From the NCBI GenBank assembly GCA_016719165.1, contig JADKAJ010000003.1:342927-406926 (forward strand): a stretch of DNA of 64,000 nt, given 5' to 3'. Source of the DNA: Chitinophagaceae bacterium. GTDB taxonomy: Bacteria > Bacteroidota > Bacteroidia > Chitinophagales > Chitinophagaceae. Numbering within the stretch: position 1 is the stretch's first letter; every line of letters starts with the position of its first letter. A program made the position numbers and the translations under genes. The notes beneath the pieces were generated by a model, which saw only the letters and a list, made by a program, of their open reading frames with translations, was not told where the DNA came from and ran no database searches. Shown one piece after another: positions 18,916 through 27,076 of this stretch.

Positions 18916-18945
18916 ACTGGTAAAACTAAATTTTTAAGAATTTCT

Positions 18946-18973
18946 AAAGCGATGGGTTCCCGTCGCTTTTTAT
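18946..18973 (+). terminator. Terminator of the bamD-rpoZ operon
   Basis: An 11-bp stem with one G-U pair (18946-18956 with 18958-18970, short loop) leads into a T-run. It separates rpoZ from coaBC. Confidence 0.75.
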
Positions 18974-19037
18974 ATTTAACAGCTATTTGCTTAATCAGCT
19001 ATGAGCTTTTACAAGTAAATGGTACTTTTGATAACCA

Positions 19038-20234
19038 ATGTTGGCAGGTAAAAAAATATTAGTGGGAATTACCGGCAGTATAGCTGCTTATAAATCTGTT
19101 TACCTCGTCAGGTTACTTATCAAGGCAGGTGCAGAAGTAAAAGTAATCATGACACCATCTGCCAAAGACTTTGTTTCTCCGCTTACTTTATCCACCCTGA
19201 GCCGTAACCCGGTTATTATAGATCTTTTCGATGAACAAAGCTGGGCCAATCATGTGATGCTCGGTCGCTGGGCAGATATAATGGTGATAGCTCCCCTAAG
19301 CTGCAATACATTGGCAAAGATGGCTAATGGACTATGTGATAACCTTCTGCTGGCTACTTACCTGTCAGCTACATGTCCGGTTGTTGTAGCCCCTGCCATG
19401 GATGAAGATATGTGGCATCATCCCTCCACGAAAGCTAACCTGGTTATACTGGAAAGTTTCGGCAATCATATCATCCCGGTAGAAAAAGGAGACCTGGCAA
19501 GTGGGTTAAATGGTGAAGGCAGGATGGCAGAACCTGAAGGGATCATTGAGTATATCACTACTAATTTTTTTTTGACCCGGCCCCTTGATGGGAAAAAAGC
19601 ATTAGTGACTGCAGGGCCCACATACGAACCTATTGACCCGGTTCGTTTTATCGGCAATCATTCATCTGGTAAAATGGGGATTGCTATTGCAAAGGAATTA
19701 TATCATCGTGGTGCAGCGGTAACACTGGTAATGGGGCCTTCTCAATACGAGTTTTCAGCAGAAGGGATAGCTGTAGTGAGAGTGAAAACAGCAGACCAGA
19801 TGTATAAATCCTGTCATGACAATTACCCGGAATCTGACCTTACTGTAATGGCAGCTGCAGTGGCTGATTATACCCCGGTGGAAACAGCTGATCAGAAGAT
19901 CAAAAAAAAATCCGACTCTCTTACGATAACCTTATCCAAAACAAAGGATATTTTGAAAAGCCTGGGTGAAAAGAAAAATAGTAAACAGGTACTCGTGGGC
20001 TTTGCACTGGAAACAAATGATGAGAAGAAAAATGCACTGGAAAAGCTTGCTAAGAAAAATGCAGATATGATCATTTTAAATTCCATGATGGATGCCGGTG
20101 CCGGTTTTGGTTATGACACTAATAAGATCACTATTTTCGATAAGAGCGGGCAGGAATTCAGCTTTGATACCAAATCGAAAACCGATGTGGCAAAAGATAT
20201 TGTTGACACTATAATCCGTCTGTATTATGCATAA
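19038..20234 (+). CDS. coaBC: Bifunctional phosphopantothenoylcysteine decarboxylase/phosphopantothenate-cysteine ligase
   Basis: 398 residues. The N-terminal flavoprotein half (CoaC, 1-180) shows GITGSIAAYKS, APLSCNTLAKMANG and PAMDEDMW. The C-terminal half (CoaB, about 185-398) shows AGPTYEPIDPVRFIGNHSSG, the nucleotide- and phosphopantothenate-binding region. Together they make 4'-phosphopantetheine from 4'-phosphopantothenate and cysteine in coenzyme A synthesis. Its end overlaps the DUF4835 gene by eight bases. Confidence 0.95.
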   Translation: MLAGKKILVGITGSIAAYKSVYLVRLLIKAGAEVKVIMTPSAKDFVSPLTLSTLSRNPVIIDLFDEQSWANHVMLGRWADIMVIAPLSCNTLAKMANGLCDNLLLATYLSATCPVVVAPAMDEDMWHHPSTKANLVILESFGNHIIPVEKGDLASGLNGEGRMAEPEGIIEYITTNFFLTRPLDGKKALVTAGPTYEPIDPVRFIGNHSSGKMGIAIAKELYHRGAAVTLVMGPSQYEFSAEGIAVVRVKTADQMYKSCHDNYPESDLTVMAAAVADYTPVETADQKIKKKSDSLTITLSKTKDILKSLGEKKNSKQVLVGFALETNDEKKNALEKLAKKNADMIILNSMMDAGAGFGYDTNKITIFDKSGQEFSFDTKSKTDVAKDIVDTIIRLYYA

Positions 20235-21147
20235 AAGAAGTCTGATACTTTTTATATTCATTTTTTTTATGGGGTTCGTGCAGGGCCAGGAGATACAGGC
20301 CCGTTTGTCAGTCATCACCAGTAAAGTGAGTACCCAGGTTGACAAAAAAATATTTCAAACTTTACAGACAGGGCTCACTAACTTTCTGAATACCCGTAAA
20401 TGGACAACTGATGTCTTCCAGCCTTCAGAAAAGATTCAGTGTAGTTTTCTTATCACTATTGAGCAGGATATGGGTAATAATATCTTTAAAGGAAAAATGA
20501 CAGTTCAGGCAGCCCGGCCGGCTTATAGTACTACCTACGACTCCCCGCTTATGAATTTCCAGGATGATAATCTCGTTTTTAAGTACCAGGAGTTTCAGCC
20601 CATTGAATTTAATGAGAACAGGGTGCAGGGTAATGATCCGATGGTGGGTAACCTTACCGCTACACTTGCTTTTTATGTCAATATGATCCTCGGTTTTGAT
20701 TATGATTCGTATTCACTTCGTGGAGGTGATATGTATTTTCAAAAAGCATGGAATATTGTAAATAATGCTCCGGACGGCAGGGATATTACTGGCTGGAAAT
20801 CTTTTGAGAGTCTGCGGAACAGGTATTGGCTGGCGGAAAATATGAATAATAACCGCTTTGCGCTTATTCATGATGCTATTTATTCTTACTACCGGTCAGG
20901 GATCGATGTTTTTTTTGAGAATGAAGATGCCGGCCGTAGCGGTATCATCAATTGTTTAAACTTTCTCAACTCTATTAATAGTGAGAACCCCAATTCTATG
21001 ATCATGCAATTCTTTTTCCAGGGAAAGGCAAATGAGTTGGTTAAAATATTCAGCAAGGCCAATGCGGAACAGAAAAGCAGGGCCAAAGAATTACTTACCC
21101 GTCTTGATATCACTAATACATCGCTGTACAATAAAGAGTTGAAATGA
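20227..21147 (+). CDS. DUF4835 family secreted protein
   Basis: 306 residues with a signal peptide ending VQGQ (about 1-21). The start of the mature protein (EIQARLSVITSKVS), VDKKIFQTLQTGLTNFLN and the later GRDITGWKSFESLRNRYWL are typical of DUF4835, a Bacteroidota periplasmic family that often follows coaBC. Function is unknown. It overlaps coaBC by eight bases and the next gene by four, so these three form one translational unit. Confidence 0.85.
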   Translation: MHKRSLILFIFIFFMGFVQGQEIQARLSVITSKVSTQVDKKIFQTLQTGLTNFLNTRKWTTDVFQPSEKIQCSFLITIEQDMGNNIFKGKMTVQAARPAYSTTYDSPLMNFQDDNLVFKYQEFQPIEFNENRVQGNDPMVGNLTATLAFYVNMILGFDYDSYSLRGGDMYFQKAWNIVNNAPDGRDITGWKSFESLRNRYWLAENMNNNRFALIHDAIYSYYRSGIDVFFENEDAGRSGIINCLNFLNSINSENPNSMIMQFFFQGKANELVKIFSKANAEQKSRAKELLTRLDITNTSLYNKELK

Positions 21148-21584
21148 GAATTGTAATCCTATTTTTTTTTATCCTTGTAGCAGGCAGTGCCGGGTGTAAA
21201 AAGAAAAGCAGTATACCCGGAAATGTACTGGCACAGCAAAAGATGCAGGCAGTGCTCTGGGATATGATACGAGCGGACCATTTTATTAATAATTACATGG
21301 TGATAAAAGATAGTTCGCTCAATAAAAGGGTAGCGGGTTTTAAAATGTATAACCGTATTTTAGGTATTCATAAAATAAGTGAAGAGGATTTCAAAAAGAG
21401 TTTTTCATTTTACCGTTCCAATCCTGAATTAATGTGGCCCATAATGGATTCTATCAGCAAAATGTCTGATGAAGCGCCTACCCAACAGATAAAACCTGTA
21501 CCGCTGGAGGATTCTTTACAACAAACCGGACCTTCTACTGATACAACTTCACCCCGGAAAATCAAGCCGGTATCGCTGGACTAA
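21144..21584 (+). CDS. DUF4296 family lipoprotein
   Basis: 146 residues. A short hydrophobic leader ends in a lipobox-like GSAGC (Cys18). The mature part MQAVLWDMIRADHFINNY and the later FKKSFSFYRSNPELM match DUF4296, a small helical Bacteroidota lipoprotein family of unknown role. The C-terminal 35 residues are Pro/Thr-rich and probably disordered. The ATG overlaps the DUF4835 stop (ATGA). Confidence 0.8.
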   Translation: MRIVILFFFILVAGSAGCKKKSSIPGNVLAQQKMQAVLWDMIRADHFINNYMVIKDSSLNKRVAGFKMYNRILGIHKISEEDFKKSFSFYRSNPELMWPIMDSISKMSDEAPTQQIKPVPLEDSLQQTGPSTDTTSPRKIKPVSLD

Positions 21585-21649
21585 CCGGTAATCTTCAAAC
21601 CGGCGGATTATTTCAAGTTGCTTAATTTTACTTTCTAATATTTCATTTC

Positions 21650-22348
21650 ATGAATAAAGTAGTAGCAGGAGCTGATGAAGCAATAAAAGATATTACCGAT
21701 GGAGTAACAATCATGTTGGGTGGTTTCGGTCTTTGCGGGATACCGGAAAACTGTATTGCTGCTTTGGTGAAAAAAGGGGTGGGTAATCTTACCTGCATTT
21801 CCAATAATGCCGGTGTAGATGACTTTGGTATTGGATTAATGCTGAAGCAAAAGCAGGTGAAAAAGATGATTTCATCTTACGTAGGTGAAAATGCCGAGTT
21901 TGAACGACAGTTATTGAGTGGTGAATTGCAGGTGGAACTTATTCCGCAGGGAACTTTGGCTACCCGTTGTTTGGCAACAGGGTATGGCATGCCCGCCATC
22001 TTTACACCGGCAGGAGTGGGCACAGAAGTGGCGGAGGGAAAGGAGGTACGGCAATTTAATGGCAAGGACTATTTGCTGGAATTGGCTTTTGAAGCAGATT
22101 TTGCCCTTGTGAAAGCCTGGAAAGGGGATACGCAGGGCAATCTTATTTATAAAGAGACTGCCCGGAATTTCAATCCGCTGATGGCAATGGCTGGTAAGGT
22201 AACAATTGCTGAAGTAGAGATATTGGTTCCGGAAGGCGAACTTGATCCCGATGCAGTACATACGCCGGGTATTTATGTACACCGCATTTTCCAGGGAACT
22301 GATTATGAAAAACGGATTGAGCAGCGGACAGTCAGGAAACGAAATTGA
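21650..22348 (+). CDS. scoA: 3-oxoacid CoA-transferase, subunit A
   Basis: 232 residues. GGFGLCGIPENC (about 24-35) is the conserved glycine-rich loop of family I CoA-transferase alpha subunits, and GYGMPAIFTPAGVGT (about 109-123) is also typical. With subunit B it transfers CoA between succinyl-CoA and a 3-oxoacid such as acetoacetate, linking ketone-body or branched-chain breakdown to the TCA cycle. Subunit B follows 68 bases downstream. Confidence 0.93.
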   Translation: MNKVVAGADEAIKDITDGVTIMLGGFGLCGIPENCIAALVKKGVGNLTCISNNAGVDDFGIGLMLKQKQVKKMISSYVGENAEFERQLLSGELQVELIPQGTLATRCLATGYGMPAIFTPAGVGTEVAEGKEVRQFNGKDYLLELAFEADFALVKAWKGDTQGNLIYKETARNFNPLMAMAGKVTIAEVEILVPEGELDPDAVHTPGIYVHRIFQGTDYEKRIEQRTVRKRN

Positions 22349-22416
22349 GTGACCGGGAGTCTTCAACTTAAAACACTTTTAAACCAGCCTGCTGGTTGGC
22401 AGGTCTTCAAAGCATC

Positions 22417-23097
22417 ATGGCATTAACTAAAGAACAGATAGCAAAACGGATTTCCAGGGAATTAAAAGAAGGATACTATGTCAACCTTGGAATAGGGATA
22501 CCAACTTTAGTGGCTAATTATATTCCGGAGGATATGAATGTGGTATTGCAAAGCGAGAATGGGTTGTTAGGAATGGGTCCTTTCCCTCTTGAAGGAGACG
22601 AAGATCCGGATTTAATAAATGCAGGTAAACAAACAATCACTACGGTGCCCGGGTCAGTTTTTTTTGATTCTGCCATGAGTTTTGGAATGATCAGGGCCGG
22701 TAAAGTTGACCTTACCGTATTAGGTGCAATGGAAGTAAGCGATAAGGGAGATATCGCTAACTGGAAGATTCCTGGTAAAATGGTAAAAGGCATGGGTGGG
22801 GCGATGGACCTGGTGGCCAGTGCAAAAAATATTATTGTGGCGATGATGCATACCAATCCCAAAGGAGAATCTAAATTATTACCCGCTTGTACATTGCCAT
22901 TGACAGGTGCAGGATGTGTTAAGAAGATAGTTTCAGACCTTGCCGTACTTGATGTAACGCCGGATGGGTTTAAACTGCTGGAAAGGGCGCCTGGTGTAAG
23001 TGTAGAAGAGATAAAAGCAAAGACTGCAGGCAGACTGATCGTTGAAGGAGATATTCCGGAGATTGAGGTGAAGAAGGAGGTAGGAAGTAGGAGGTAA
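22417..23097 (+). CDS. scoB: 3-oxoacid CoA-transferase, subunit B (C-terminus rewritten by repeats)
   Basis: 226 residues from ATG 22417; a TTG at 22396 is disfavoured. SENGLLGMGP (about 47-56) holds the catalytic glutamate that forms the glutamyl-CoA thioester, and GDEDPDLINAGKQ follows. It pairs with scoA. The last six codons (EVGSRR) and the stop are encoded by GARGTAR heptamers (23077-23097) that belong to the repeat block flanking the next gene. The native C-terminus seems to have been replaced, but only beyond the family's conserved end, so activity is probably kept. Confidence 0.92.
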   Translation: MALTKEQIAKRISRELKEGYYVNLGIGIPTLVANYIPEDMNVVLQSENGLLGMGPFPLEGDEDPDLINAGKQTITTVPGSVFFDSAMSFGMIRAGKVDLTVLGAMEVSDKGDIANWKIPGKMVKGMGGAMDLVASAKNIIVAMMHTNPKGESKLLPACTLPLTGAGCVKKIVSDLAVLDVTPDGFKLLERAPGVSVEEIKAKTAGRLIVEGDIPEIEVKKEVGSRR

Positions 23098-23125
23098 GAA
23101 GTAGGAAGAATGAGGTAAGTAGGAG
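23077..23125 (+). repeat. Tandem purine heptamers, left flank of the S23 cassette
   Basis: Seven consecutive heptamers of consensus GARGTAR: GAGGTAG, GAAGTAG, GAGGTAA, GAAGTAG, GAAGAAT, GAGGTAA, GTAGGAG. The first three overlap the 3' end of scoB. The same heptamer recurs inverted at 23548-23575 on the other side of the S23 gene. Confidence 0.8.
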
Positions 23126-23165
23126 TTTTTGTACCTTATTGCCAAAAAAGATTAAATACCTTACT

Positions 23166-23527
23166 ATGATAAAGGCGGTGGCTGATCTTGATGTATTCAA
23201 TATTTCATATGCCCTGGCCATGGATATTTATCACCTGGCAAAAATTTCCCGAAAGAAGAAAAGTATTCGCTGACCGATCAGATTATCCGGTCGTCAAGGT
23301 CAATTTCAGCAAATATTGCTGAGGGTTGGGGTAAAAGGGTCTATGAAAACGAATTCAGGAAATATCTTATCTACTCCATGGGATCACTGGAAGAAACAAA
23401 GGTATGGCTGCTTTTTTCAAGAGATTGTGGTTATGTTTCTGCAGATGTTTATACCCGGATTAGCATGAAATGTGACGAGACAGGTGCTAAAATTTTTAAG
23501 TTGTATGGAAACTGGAAGGCATTTTAG
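23166..23527 (+). pseudogene. S23 four-helix-bundle protein (bAvd-like), frameshifted
   Basis: The first 25 codons (MIKAVADLDVFNISYALAMD and on to HLAK) and the rest (FPKEEKYSLTDQIIRSS, ISANIAEGWGKR, YSMGSLEETKVWLL) together give about 120 residues of the S23/four-helix-bundle family, related to 23S-rRNA intervening-sequence proteins and to bAvd of diversity-generating retroelements. The two parts are in different frames. One base is missing at an A5 run (23240-23244), so an intact copy would need six A. It may be a true frameshift or a sequencing slip. The gene is framed by inverted heptamer repeats; the family's cellular role is uncertain. Confidence 0.75.
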
Positions 23528-23547
23528 ATTTCAGTCTATTTGGATTC

Positions 23548-23575
23548 ATACTTCCTTCCTCTTACTTCATATTTC
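23548..23575 (-). repeat. Inverted heptamers, right flank of the S23 cassette
   Basis: Read on the minus strand: GAAATAT, GAAGTAA, GAGGAAG, GAAGTAT, four heptamers of the same GARGTAR type as the left flank but inverted. They end five bases from the stop codon of the convergent response regulator. Confidence 0.75.
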
Positions 23576-23580
23576 AGCTC

Positions 23581-24231
23581 TCACTCTATCAAATTATTCT
23601 TCACAGCAAAGAAAACTAATCCCGCTGTATTCTTACTGCCAAACCGTTCCATCAACCTGTCTTTAATGGCCTCCACAGTTCGAGGGCTGATTTCCATCTT
23701 TTGAGCAATTTCTGCAGCTGTAAATTCCATGCAAATAAAGCGGAGCACATCTTTTTCTTTATCACTCAGGGTAATTTCACTGTTCAGTGAGGGTACCACT
23801 TTTTGCCGGGAATGAGATTTTTTCAACAGTATCCGGTTCACAAAATTATTCAGGTAATAACCCTTCTCATACACTTCCATGATGGCCCTGCGGATCTCCT
23901 GTGGCTCTGCACTTTTTAATAAATAACCATTGGCGCCATTCTCCATCAGGTGATATACAAAACGTTCATCTTCGTACATACTCAGGATAAGGACCTTTAT
24001 CTGGGGATATTGTTTGCTGATTGTTTTGGTAGCTTCTATGCCATCCTTGCCGGGCATACGCAAATCCATCAGTACCACATCGGGTTCAGAAGCGGCTAAA
24101 CCGTTGAGCAGATCCTCACCGTTCTCTGCCTCTTGTACAAATTTTACATTGGAATAAGGACGCAACGAAAGGATAACTCCCTTGCGAAAAATTTTATGAT
24201 CGTCAGCTATTGCTACCTTGATGATTCCCAT
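23581..24231 (-). CDS. NarL/LuxR-type response regulator
   Basis: 216 residues: receiver domain (1-120) with acidic pocket ADD (9-11), phosphoacceptor Asp56 (LMDLRMPG) and conserved Lys near 105 (LLKSAEP), followed by a LuxR helix-turn-helix (about 150-210; LSDKEKDVLRFICMEFTAAE, ISPRTVEAIKDRLM). It probably controls transcription after phosphorylation by the histidine kinase encoded 57 bases upstream on the same strand. Confidence 0.93.
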   Translation of the reverse strand: MGIIKVAIADDHKIFRKGVILSLRPYSNVKFVQEAENGEDLLNGLAASEPDVVLMDLRMPGKDGIEATKTISKQYPQIKVLILSMYEDERFVYHLMENGANGYLLKSAEPQEIRRAIMEVYEKGYYLNNFVNRILLKKSHSRQKVVPSLNSEITLSDKEKDVLRFICMEFTAAEIAQKMEISPRTVEAIKDRLMERFGSKNTAGLVFFAVKNNLIE

Positions 24232-24288
24232 AGTATCAGATAAGGGATAAAATTAGCAAATAATCAGGAACAAACCTTAGCGCATCTC

Positions 24289-25116
24289 TTATTCGTAAGG
24301 TTCATCTTTGGGCAACTCGATGGTCACCTTGTAATAAGTTTGTGAAATATCCTTTTCAAAATTGATATTGCCATCTACTACCCGCAGGCGGCTGGTAATG
24401 TTTTTCAGACCGAGTCCTACATTACTTTTATTCAGCTTTTCAAAATCAGCCTGTACCAGCCCTCTTCCGTCGTGATGGATGCGAAGGTAAAACTTGCCGG
24501 CATGAACGTTCTGGGTGAGATGGATAAAACTGGAGTTACTGTGTTTAAGAATATTATTGATAAGCTCCTGCACTACCCGGAAAATGATCAGCTCTTTTTC
24601 TTCTTTCAACCTTTCTTTATACTCATGAAAACGGCTGCTGGCATTGATGGCACCGGAGCCACTGATTTTCTGGAACAGGTCATTGATGGCGGATTCTAAT
24701 CCAAAATTTTTGAGGGTGGGCGGCATCAGGCTGTGGCTGATATTACGCACCAGTTGTATGGTATCATCAATGATCTGTCTTGCCTGGAAGATAGATTGTA
24801 ACTGGGTAGCTTTATCCTGGTTCACCAGGTTCTCATTCAGGTAAAGTCGGGCCGTGGCCAGCAGGGGTCCGGCATCGTCATGCAGGTCGGCAGCCAGGCG
24901 TTGACGTTCTTCTTCCTGGAGTTTGATAGAGGCGTTCAGCAACAATCTTTGCTGGGCCTGCTCCATGGTTTGTATCTTTTCATTAAAGCGTTTTACCCTT
25001 CGCTGGTGAAGAATAATAAAGATGATCAAGCCTACAGTAAGCAACAGCATGCCCATAGTGCCCAGTAAAAGCACAAAGGAAACTCCGGAACTGTTGGTGG
25101 CTTGCAGTAAGAACAT
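24289..25116 (-). CDS. Sensor histidine kinase (HisKA_3, LiaS/DesK-like)
   Basis: 275 residues: one transmembrane helix (about 13-36), a coiled coil, and the dimerisation/phosphoacceptor motif LAADLHDDAGPLL with His79. The ATPase has the N box ELINNILKHSN (about 187), HDGRG (about 216) and GLGLKNITSRL (about 234). There is almost no extracytoplasmic part, so the signal is probably sensed through the membrane or by a partner. Candidates are the membrane protein encoded 26 bases upstream and the response regulator downstream; the three form a likely operon. Confidence 0.9.
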   Translation of the reverse strand: MFLLQATNSSGVSFVLLLGTMGMLLLTVGLIIFIILHQRRVKRFNEKIQTMEQAQQRLLLNASIKLQEEERQRLAADLHDDAGPLLATARLYLNENLVNQDKATQLQSIFQARQIIDDTIQLVRNISHSLMPPTLKNFGLESAINDLFQKISGSGAINASSRFHEYKERLKEEKELIIFRVVQELINNILKHSNSSFIHLTQNVHAGKFYLRIHHDGRGLVQADFEKLNKSNVGLGLKNITSRLRVVDGNINFEKDISQTYYKVTIELPKDEPYE

Positions 25117-25142
25117 ATAGGTAGGTTAGTAATGGGTGGAAT

Positions 25143-25838
25143 TTATATAATATCTAAGTTTGGAATATCAGTTTTTTTGAGTTTGGAATTAGGTTGTTCA
25201 TTAATATATGAAGGGTATCCAAGTAATACCATTGCAAATAATAGATTTTTTAAGATTTCAGGAATGTATGTTAAATGCCAATAATTATCAAATTGCTGGT
25301 CTGTAACATCATTTGCTAATATATTAAAGAAAAAGGCGCTACCCAGATATATTAATATCCCTACAATCAACCAGAAACTGGGATATTCATATATGTTTTT
25401 TGAAATATTGTATTTCAAAAACTGCTGAAAATAAAAAAATGAAAATAGGAATATAAGGATAGTTTCAACTCCAATGGGAACAGAGTCGATTTTTTGAAGT
25501 TTTGATACAAAAAAGTAGGTTACCTGAAAGACTAAAAATAAAAGTGAAAAACTAAAAATTGTTTTTCGAAGGTTTACATTTTTTATATTATACCAGATGA
25601 CCGCTGCGAAAACCGAATATTCCAAAAGGGTATAAACAGTTTGTTGAATTTTTCTATAATTCTTGGGGATGTCGTAATAGAAATTCAGGTAGAAGAAAAA
25701 AACTAAACCGTATAAAGCAAGAATAATGAAAAGAGAGTATTTCTTTGATCTGCTTAAAAGAAAACCCAATGGTATAAGAAGGTAAGAGTATACTAGTATA
25801 TATGTAAAAAGCTCTTCTATAATTTGGATTTTGTCCAA
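25143..25838 (-). CDS. Multi-pass membrane protein, likely partner of the histidine kinase
   Basis: 231 residues with about seven hydrophobic helices spread evenly and a polar tail ending KKTDIPNLDII. The region is richer in A/T than its neighbours, consistent with the many Phe, Ile, Leu and Tyr codons. No named family is recognised with confidence. Its position directly upstream of a kinase that has almost no sensor domain suggests it acts as the sensing or membrane component; this is inference from gene order. Confidence 0.6.
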   Translation of the reverse strand: MDKIQIIEELFTYILVYSYLLIPLGFLLSRSKKYSLFIILALYGLVFFFYLNFYYDIPKNYRKIQQTVYTLLEYSVFAAVIWYNIKNVNLRKTIFSFSLLFLVFQVTYFFVSKLQKIDSVPIGVETILIFLFSFFYFQQFLKYNISKNIYEYPSFWLIVGILIYLGSAFFFNILANDVTDQQFDNYWHLTYIPEILKNLLFAMVLLGYPSYINEQPNSKLKKTDIPNLDII

Positions 25839-26277
25839 AAATAGAAAAACTTTTTAAAAATGATTAACTCATTTTTTTGGAACGGAGTAATCTTATTACT
25901 CTTCCCAAACTAAAATACCTACATCTTCAGTTGCAAATCTTTTCATAACAGTAACATTTTAAGCCTTTTCTCAAATTAATTTGACAGTCAAATATGGAAA
26001 TCCTTCTGACCTAATACAATTGCTTTTAAACCGGGTGATTACCCCTATTACCTTCCAAAACCCTTAATAGATAAGGCTTTAGGAGATTTTTTGTCGGAAT
26101 AATACTTGATTAAAATGGGTAAAATAACTAAGTAAAATTAGTAAATTTACGGTTGTAAAAATAGTAAGTTTACCGTGTAAATTCACGGTTATTAACAGGT
26201 GTGGATAAAGAAAGGAAGGGTAAGTGGCGAGTGGAAAAGGGAACCTGGTCAATTCAAAAATAACTCACACATATTTC
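25839..26277. other. Non-coding stretch
   Basis: About 440 AT-rich bases upstream of the leftward membrane-protein gene. One short palindrome, ACCGTG-N6-CACGGT, is visible near 26173-26190. No protein with recognisable features is encoded. The next recognisable item is the small-RNA candidate at 26278. Confidence 0.4.
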
Positions 26278-26403
26278 AAAAAAAGGAAGTTGATTGACAT
26301 TGGACTTCGCTATGGCATTCAAGGGATTTGGAAATTACATTCAGGACGGTTTCTAAGGACATTGGACGAAAAAATAGGGGCTCCATCTTTTGTCAATCAA
26401 CTG
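26278..26403 (-). ncRNA. Small RNA candidate A (paralogue of 31297-31440)
   Basis: On the minus strand a -7 promoter box TACTTTTG (26407-26414) lies 4 to 7 bases before a predicted transcript of about 126 nt. The transcript opens with AGTTGATTGACA (from 26402) and closes with its exact complement (26288-26299), then TCC and seven T (26278-26284), so the 3' arm doubles as a terminator. Between the arms a conserved core (CCAATGTCC, CCGTCC, GTAATTT, CCAA-TCCCTTGAA) is shared with the second copy. Paired ends around a large internal loop recall 6S-type RNAs. Family unknown. Confidence 0.6.
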
Positions 26404-26406
26404 AGT

Positions 26407-26436
26407 CAAAAGTATATCCACATACTGATGTGCACA
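26407..26436 (-). promoter_or_regulatory. Promoter of small RNA candidate A
   Basis: Minus strand: CTTG, 20 bases, TACTTTTG (26407-26414). The same arrangement, including the conserved TGTGGATA just before the -7 box, is found upstream of copy B, while the sequence in between has changed. Confidence 0.6.
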
Positions 26437-26539
26437 AGAGCAATACTCCGGGATTTTAAACTTTCAGTTTTTACGAGTTCAATCGTATAGTTTCCGGGCA
26501 GGAATGCAATTATACGATAGGAGAAATGAAAATTTACGA

Positions 26540-26657
26540 TTATGCCTCACCCCCTTGAAACAGTTATCGGGTTTCGGCATTATTTCACCCCCTCTCCAGG
26601 TGGAGATGGGGTGGACGGGCATAATCTTTTGGCTTGATTGCAGACGGAGTGTGGTAA
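26540..26657. repeat. MITE-like element, copy 1
   Basis: About 118 bases alignable with 29309-29426. Shared blocks include GCATTATTTCA, a central hairpin of the CCCCTCTCCA/TGGAGA-GGGG type, GTGGACGGGCAT and TTGATT. Its terminal inverted repeats (TATGCCTCACCCCC and GGAGTGTGGTAAA) are more decayed than those of copy 2. Confidence 0.65.
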
Positions 26658-26696
26658 ACTTCAACAGACTGTTTCACAAATGTTTTATTTTAGGAT

Positions 26697-27024
26697 ATGA
26701 GTAGTTCTGATGAATACACAGAAAACCTGCATAAGGGTGCCAAAGCCTCAACTTTTGAAAATGCCCGGCAGTTGCGCCGTACAGAAACGGAAGCGGAGAA
26801 AAAACTTTGGCTGTATTTGCGAAACCGCCAGTTGATGGGCAAAAAAATTCAGGCGGCAACAAGCAATCGATACTTATGTACTTTATTTTTACTGTCATGA
26901 ATCCAAGCTGGCTATTGAACTGGATGGAGCTATACATAATAATGAAATGAACAGGCAGTATGATAATGTAAGTACCCCTTTTCTCAGACAGCATTATAAT
27001 ATCAAATCAGGATATTTATATTAA
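26697..27024 (+). pseudogene. DUF559 endonuclease-fold protein, frameshifted and truncated
   Basis: The first frame gives FENARQLRRTETEAEKKLW and LRNRQLMGKK, the start of the DUF559 (Vsr-like/restriction endonuclease fold) domain. After an A7 run (26841-26847), where six A would keep the frame, the continuation reads FRRQ, IDTYVLYFYCHESKLAIELD and GAIHN, the core with the catalytic-type Asp/Glu. It then stops early at YNIKSGYLY, lacking the C-terminal IRFxNEE segment. So the gene is broken twice. The role of intact DUF559 proteins is poorly known. A perfect terminator follows four bases after the stop. Confidence 0.75.
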
Positions 27025-27027
27025 AAT

Positions 27028-27070
27028 ACCGGTATAACTCAGTTCAGTTAAGAGTTATACCGGTTCTTTT
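27028..27070 (+). terminator. Terminator behind the DUF559 remnant
   Basis: A perfect 13-bp stem (27028-27040 with 27052-27064) is followed by TCTTTT. It ends only a few bases before the next start codon at 27077. Confidence 0.75.
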
Positions 27071-27076
27071 CTGACT

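Noticed and set aside
23166..23527. Diversity-generating retroelement, because of the bAvd-like protein
   Set aside because: No reverse transcriptase, template or variable repeat is seen in the neighbourhood.
23077..23575. CRISPR-like array
   Set aside because: The units are 7 bases, without spacers, and are inverted across a gene; there are no cas genes.
26224..26490. Plus-strand open frame of 88 codons across small-RNA candidate A
   Set aside because: It shows no family pattern, its conserved stretches match the RNA copy at 31.3 kb where the frame is not kept, and the palindromic ends explain the sequence better.
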